DNA from: Diabrotica undecimpunctata
Taxonomy: Eukaryota > Arthropoda > Insecta > Coleoptera > Chrysomelidae
Length of the DNA: 64,000 bases
Assembly (NCBI RefSeq): GCF_040954645.1
Contig: NC_092805.1
Coordinates: 22,842,741 to 22,906,740 of the forward strand
Reading direction: 5' to 3'
In this document: in pieces, positions 60,175 through 64,000 of the stretch
Layout: each line of letters starts with the position of its first letter
How positions within the stretch are numbered: the stretch's first letter is position 1
The notes under the pieces: generated by a model
Databases searched by the model: none
Seen by the model: the letters and a program-made list of their open reading frames with translations, nothing else
What the model was told of the DNA's origin: nothing
Program-made: the position numbers and the translations under genes

Positions 60175-60449
60175 ACGTTTTTAGGCGCCACGCCCTTCCG
60201 GTCGGGATCTATGGAGGAGTATCACCGAGCAGCAAGCCCTTATCTCTTGCCGTACTGCTCCACCATAGGCCGATCAGACACCAGCATATTGTAGTCTAGC
60301 CGCAGATTCATCTAGAATTTTAAACTGCTGCGTTAGCCTTTTTTATTTTTCTGTACACCGAGCTGGGGCTCGAACCCACATCCACTGAACCATTCGACAG
60401 TGAAGCGAACGAGAATCGGCCGCCTAGCCCGCTTGGCTATCTAACCGAC
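60106..60449 (-). repeat. tRNA-derived SINE with TA tail
   Basis: Minus strand. The head reads GTCGGTTAGATAGCCAAGCG with an A-box region at 60427-60439 and a B box GGTTCGAGCCC (60366-60376). The A-to-B distance is long, like a tRNA with a large variable arm. The body ends in GGCGTGGCGCC and the TA tail. A short direct repeat TAAAGTATT at 60097-60105 and 60450-60458 is the probable TSD. A truncated relative lies at 25180-25290. Confidence 0.85.
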
Positions 60450-60454
60450 TAAAG

Positions 60455-61205
60455 TATTTTATTGCTTTTCAAAATATGCCCCACTAAGATCGATATACTT
60501 TTGCAAACGTTCTAACCAATTGGTAAAACAGTTATTCCAGTCTTCATAAAGGCATCGATGGCTTCTTCTGGCGACTGGAATCGCTGCCCACGCATTGAAT
60601 TCTTGATCTTTGGGAACGACAAGAAGTCGTTAGGTCGAGGCTATATGGTGGATGGTTTAACAATTCGATGTTTTGAAGCAGTAAAAACTCTATTGCCGTT
60701 TGGGCAATGTGAGCACTTGCATTGCCCTGATGTACGATGATTCGCCGTTGTGTGTTGCTTTGTCGGAGTTTCGCGATAACTTCTGGTAAACGAATCTGGT
60801 AACCGTTCTTCGATCTTCTAAAGCAATTATTGCCACATGACCAGATTTTGATACAAAAGTTGTGATCATTTTCTTTGACACACTTCGAGAACGGATCACT
60901 TTTGTTGGTTTTCCTCAACGTGAAACACCCACACAGCGGAATGACGTTTATTTTCTGGTTAGTAGGAGTAAATCCAAGATTTATCGCTACTAACAATACT
61001 ATAATCGTTTTTTGAGCTTCCTTTGTTGAACCGTTCCAATTTTTCTTGACACCAATTGACGCGAACCGCTTTTTGTTCTTCTGTGAGAGAATCCAACGAG
61101 AAACCAACTTTGTAACACCCAGTTCTCGTCATCTGCTACAATTACATATGCTGTAGATAAAAAAGTTGTTGTTTTAAGCCGTTCGTAATAGCGACACAGT
61201 CTGAG
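60455..61205 (-). pseudogene. mariner transposase relic (SETMAR-like)
   Basis: Read leftwards with frameshifts: VADDENWVL (first D region), SVLEVCQRK, LEDRRTVTRFVYQ, EVIAKLRQSNTQRRIIVHQG, NASAHIAQTAIEFL, QNIELLNHPPYSLDLT, MRGQRF-like and AFMKTGIT. The second catalytic aspartate (usually HHDNASxH) is changed to G (HQGNASAH). Multiple breaks; dead. Confidence 0.75.
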
Positions 61206-61720
61206 GCCCGCCTTCCTAAATATTTCAAAACGATCTTTTAAGGGAACATTATCATAGGGATAGGCCTTGTCTACATCTATGAGTACAGTATACTGGCTAG
61301 TCGTTTTTCTCAAATTTGTTGTGATACAAAATAATTACCAACACAAGATTTGCTGGCACGCAATCCACTTAGGTCTTCTATTTCAACATATTGATCCTTA
61401 ATAATCCTCTTAATCAATCGACCATGCAACCTCCCCTCCAAATTGACAACATTTATACATCTGTAATTTTTCCATTAATTTTTATATCCTTTTTTTGTGG
61501 ATTAAGTCAAACAGTCAAATATCGCCAATCTCCAATCTTCTGAAATGTCTTCTTGTTATCAGATATTTATTAAAAAAATGGGATAAAACTTGAATAGAAT
61601 TTCTGGTTCTTTCTATATGAACGTTTTCAGGTTCTGAGGCTTCCCATTTTTCATTTTCTGTACAGTGACTCATATATATCTTCGTGCTTTATTTCAAATT
61701 GTGATTACAAATTTAATCTG
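61206..61720 (-). pseudogene. LINE reverse transcriptase fragment
   Basis: Minus strand: VVNLEGRLHGRLIKRIIKDQ, YVEIEDLSGLRASKSCVGNY, TVLIDVDKAYPYDNVPLKDR. These are the GRIIKDxIE, SGFRAGRS and motif A LEKAYDxVPL blocks of a non-LTR RT. Motif B and beyond are missing; a mariner relic lies there. Confidence 0.65.
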
Positions 61721-62626
61721 ATATATAAACTTCAATATTATCATCTACGTTTACGGCCCTACAGCCTACTGTGCACGCTAGCCTGCTCAATAATTTTTCT
61801 TTTATTCTTTCCTATTCAGATTATATGGCAACGCCTATGTTTTGTAAGTCTTCTTCGATGTCATTTATAGTTTTTTGACTTTCTTTTTTCTTAGTGGACT
61901 CAGTTTCACGTATTGTACAATGTTGGGTTCCTTGTACGTTTAATGTAATTCACAGTTAAACCTTTTTCTCCAGTCACCATCATTTATCGCATACTTCATA
62001 ATGGATATAATCTGGCAAGAACTGCTTTACTTGCTTTTAGCTTTGTTTGTTTAGATTGTCATTTTAAAGTATTATCTTATATACTAAAAGGCTAAGCCCT
62101 TTTCTTTTGCGCAATACTTCTCCTAAACGGTGATAGATAGGAGAATAATTTTTTCGAATAATTAAACAGATTGTTGAGTAGATTCCCCCTAAGGTTTAAA
62201 ATTTAAAAAATTCGAACCGGTTTAAAAATGGCGGCCATAAAATGAATTTTTCCTATAGTAAAGTATAGGAATTCAATATTATACACAATGCAACAACGCG
62301 TCAATTCTCGAATGCTGGAATGCACCAACAAGTGTTTCCACTTAAGGAATAACGATAATGACCACTCAAAATTCGGGATCCTCCTGTCTCCGATTTTAAT
62401 TTATGGGGTCTGTTTTACACTATCTGATCAGTTAGTATTTTTTTATTTTTATGTTTAGTTAGAAAGTATTCTGTTTCCAACAAGTGCAGCGTGTGTGAGG
62501 TGTTGTGATTGATATTTAGAGATTTAGACTACGTTTTGAGTTTAATACTTGAAGAATTAAATAATGAAGTAAGCATTACTTTGTTTTTAATTTATTAGTT
62601 AGAAATATATTATTAATTTTGTTGGG
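61721..62626. other. no recognised gene
   Basis: The left part may be more of the decayed LINE (minus). 62090-62340 looks like an element edge but no paired end was found. Confidence 0.35.
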
Positions 62627-62715
62627 AATAAGCCACAATTTTACTTTAAATTAGGTTAATTTTAAATAAATAAATAAAAAATAAACTTATTATAAAGTAA
62701 AATTGTGGCGTATTC
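62627..62715. repeat. short foldback element, 22-bp arms
   Basis: 62627-62648 is the near-perfect reverse complement of 62693-62715; the arms begin GAATA-GCCACAATTTTAC. The shared GGAATAAGCCACAATT block links it to 30228-30362 and 47261-47524. The interior is AT-only, with no hammerhead-like part. Confidence 0.75.
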
Positions 62716-62810
62716 TCAAAAAAGTGGAACAGTAGGCGGTAGTGTAGACCAGCGCGGAGCATCATACTGTTTTCTGTATTTTTTAAATTTAACTAATATT
62801 TAAATATAAA

Positions 62811-62832
62811 TTTAGTTAGTTAGTTAGTTAGA
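62811..62832. repeat. (TTAG)n short repeat
   Basis: About five TTAG units in a row. Too short and isolated to be telomeric. Confidence 0.8.
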
Positions 62833-62923
62833 GTTCTCAAACCGACTTCTTTTTCTTAAACGTGGCATTTTACAATCTAAAATATGCAAAAAAAAGTTAC
62901 TTCCGGTTTTACTTCCGTTTTTT

Positions 62924-63118
62924 ATTTAAGAGGGGCGGAGTCTAACAATCATATTGTTTCCGTTTCCTAATGTAAATCTTCCTGAAAATCCTAAAAAACT
63001 ACTGTATCGATTTTCAATTTAAAAAAATTGGCGTCGATACAGTTTATTTTTAGGATTTTTGGAACATTTACACCAGGCGACGGAAACGATGGATCGTTAG
63101 ACTCCGCCCCTCTTAAAT
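62924..63118. mobile_element. foldback MITE of 195 bp
   Basis: Outer arms ATTTAAGAGGGGCGGAGTC (62924-62942) and its exact complement at 63100-63118. Inner arms AAAATCCTAAAA and ACTGTATCGAT near 62987-63014 pair with 63034-63062. Almost the whole sequence folds on itself. No coding frame. TSD is not certain. Confidence 0.75.
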
Positions 63119-64000
63119 ATCAGCAAAACTTACATCAAAACTCGATGTCGAGTTGGTCCGCTAGTTATCTTCCTACTAGGAATATTTCTGAGCGTATAAA
63201 CATTTCCTCAAAGAAATCTATCTCTTCTTCGATCTTGTGTGCAGTCTAGCTAAATTTCTGCGTTCTGATATATCTTTCTATTATAATATTCTTTACTTTT
63301 TCGTCTCCTATTTCCTTACTCTACAAAATTCATTCCTATTATTTCGCTTCTTTCCTCATTCCCTTTTTGCTATCTTTGGCTAAATAAGTCTTAATATTTT
63401 TTTCTACTGTCTTTAAATCAAACAAATTTTATAACTGAAGGAATTTTAAGTATATCGATCGTGTCAACCTCGAGAATCATCCGCTGTTCTCTCGTTATTG
63501 TTCGAAACAATATAAGTTGTAATTTGTTGGTACATAGAAAATGTTATGAGCATGGGAAGGCGGCAACATATGTCGTTTATGTCTCAAGTTCATTACGTCA
63601 GGTGTTTCGGCTTCTTTTAATCGTGCGGTGTCTCGTTCGTAAAGTTATACTATATTGGAAGTGGTTCGTGCTCCGGTTATCCGTTTATTTATACACATAT
63701 ATTTATTATTAATTGGTGAGGCAATATTTTAATTAGTATATAGTTACAATCTTAGGAAAAAAAATAAATTAAAGTAAATTAAAAAAATGGAGAAGCAACA
63801 GGTACATACCAAACAACAGTTCCAAAATTAAATTAAGTCGCGTAGATATTTTGGGTGTAATATCAAACCAAAGGCTATTTCCAATCTTTTACACACCTCC
63901 TAAAACACCAAATGTTGGGCACTATAACTATTCTAGAACCATCTCGTTCATAATTCATAGTGTTAGCGTTTCTAAAAAAAATGCATAGAATAAATTATAA
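63119..64000. other. AT-rich stretch, nothing recognised
   Basis: The plus frame 63461-63712 shows no recognised motif. No repeat ends are identified. Confidence 0.4.

Noticed and set aside
60360..60449. tRNA gene
   Set aside because: Head of a SINE with TA tail; the A-to-B spacing and the body show it is not a functional tRNA.
62811..62832. Telomeric repeat
   Set aside because: Only about five TTAG units; insect telomere repeat is TTAGG and would be far longer.

Overview
The window is AT-rich eukaryotic DNA with the texture of a repeat-filled arthropod genome. It has long (TA)n runs, tRNA-derived SINEs, many 5'-truncated non-LTR retrotransposons, and broken Tc1/mariner, hAT, piggyBac and Penelope-like copies. 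The mix suggests a beetle, perhaps a leaf beetle. That is inference from repeat style, and no marker in the window proves it. There are no bacterial features.

The only host gene seen with good support is one internal exon on the minus strand at 15617-15786. It has intact splice signals on both sides and encodes a piece of a Nup88-type nucleoporin beta-propeller. The rest of that gene is either outside the window or was not recognised. Much of the window is therefore intronic or intergenic sequence filled by mobile elements.

Layout. 1-10060: Tc1 relic, microsatellites, three or four LINE fragments, an inverted-repeat element. 10060-15000: layered LINE 3' ends and a decayed uncharacterised gene (minus) with a hammerhead-ribozyme-like sequence within it. 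15000-17500: Nup88 exon and unique-looking DNA. 17500-23400: piggyBac relic invaded by a dispersed repeat, Penelope-like relic, a LINE 3' end duplicated as a hairpin around a TA run. 24300-31130: several LINE relics, one with an 11-bp target-site duplication (TSD). 31146-34357: a complete RTE-like LINE with a 13-bp TSD and an uninterrupted ORF. 36384-42520: transposase with catalytic spacing of 82 residues, a 35-bp terminal-inverted-repeat element, a FLYWCH relic, and a Tc1 element with a SINE nested in it. 44000-50300: LINE relics, a second copy of the uncharacterised gene split by a foldback repeat, a Helitron-like 3' end. 51035-53273: hAT element with 8-bp TSD and an intron. 54988-61720: mariner relics, a Jockey-like LINE, a SINE. 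62627-63118: two foldback elements.

The most interesting signal is a set of hammerhead-like motifs at 2563, 12135, 20902, 21545 (minus), 23163 and 47453. Most share a hairpin followed by GAAA and then a short palindrome ending in an NUH cleavage triplet. The copy at 12123-12183 keeps every conserved core nucleotide. The copy at 20902 lies just downstream of a Penelope-like coding relic, the class already known to carry hammerheads.
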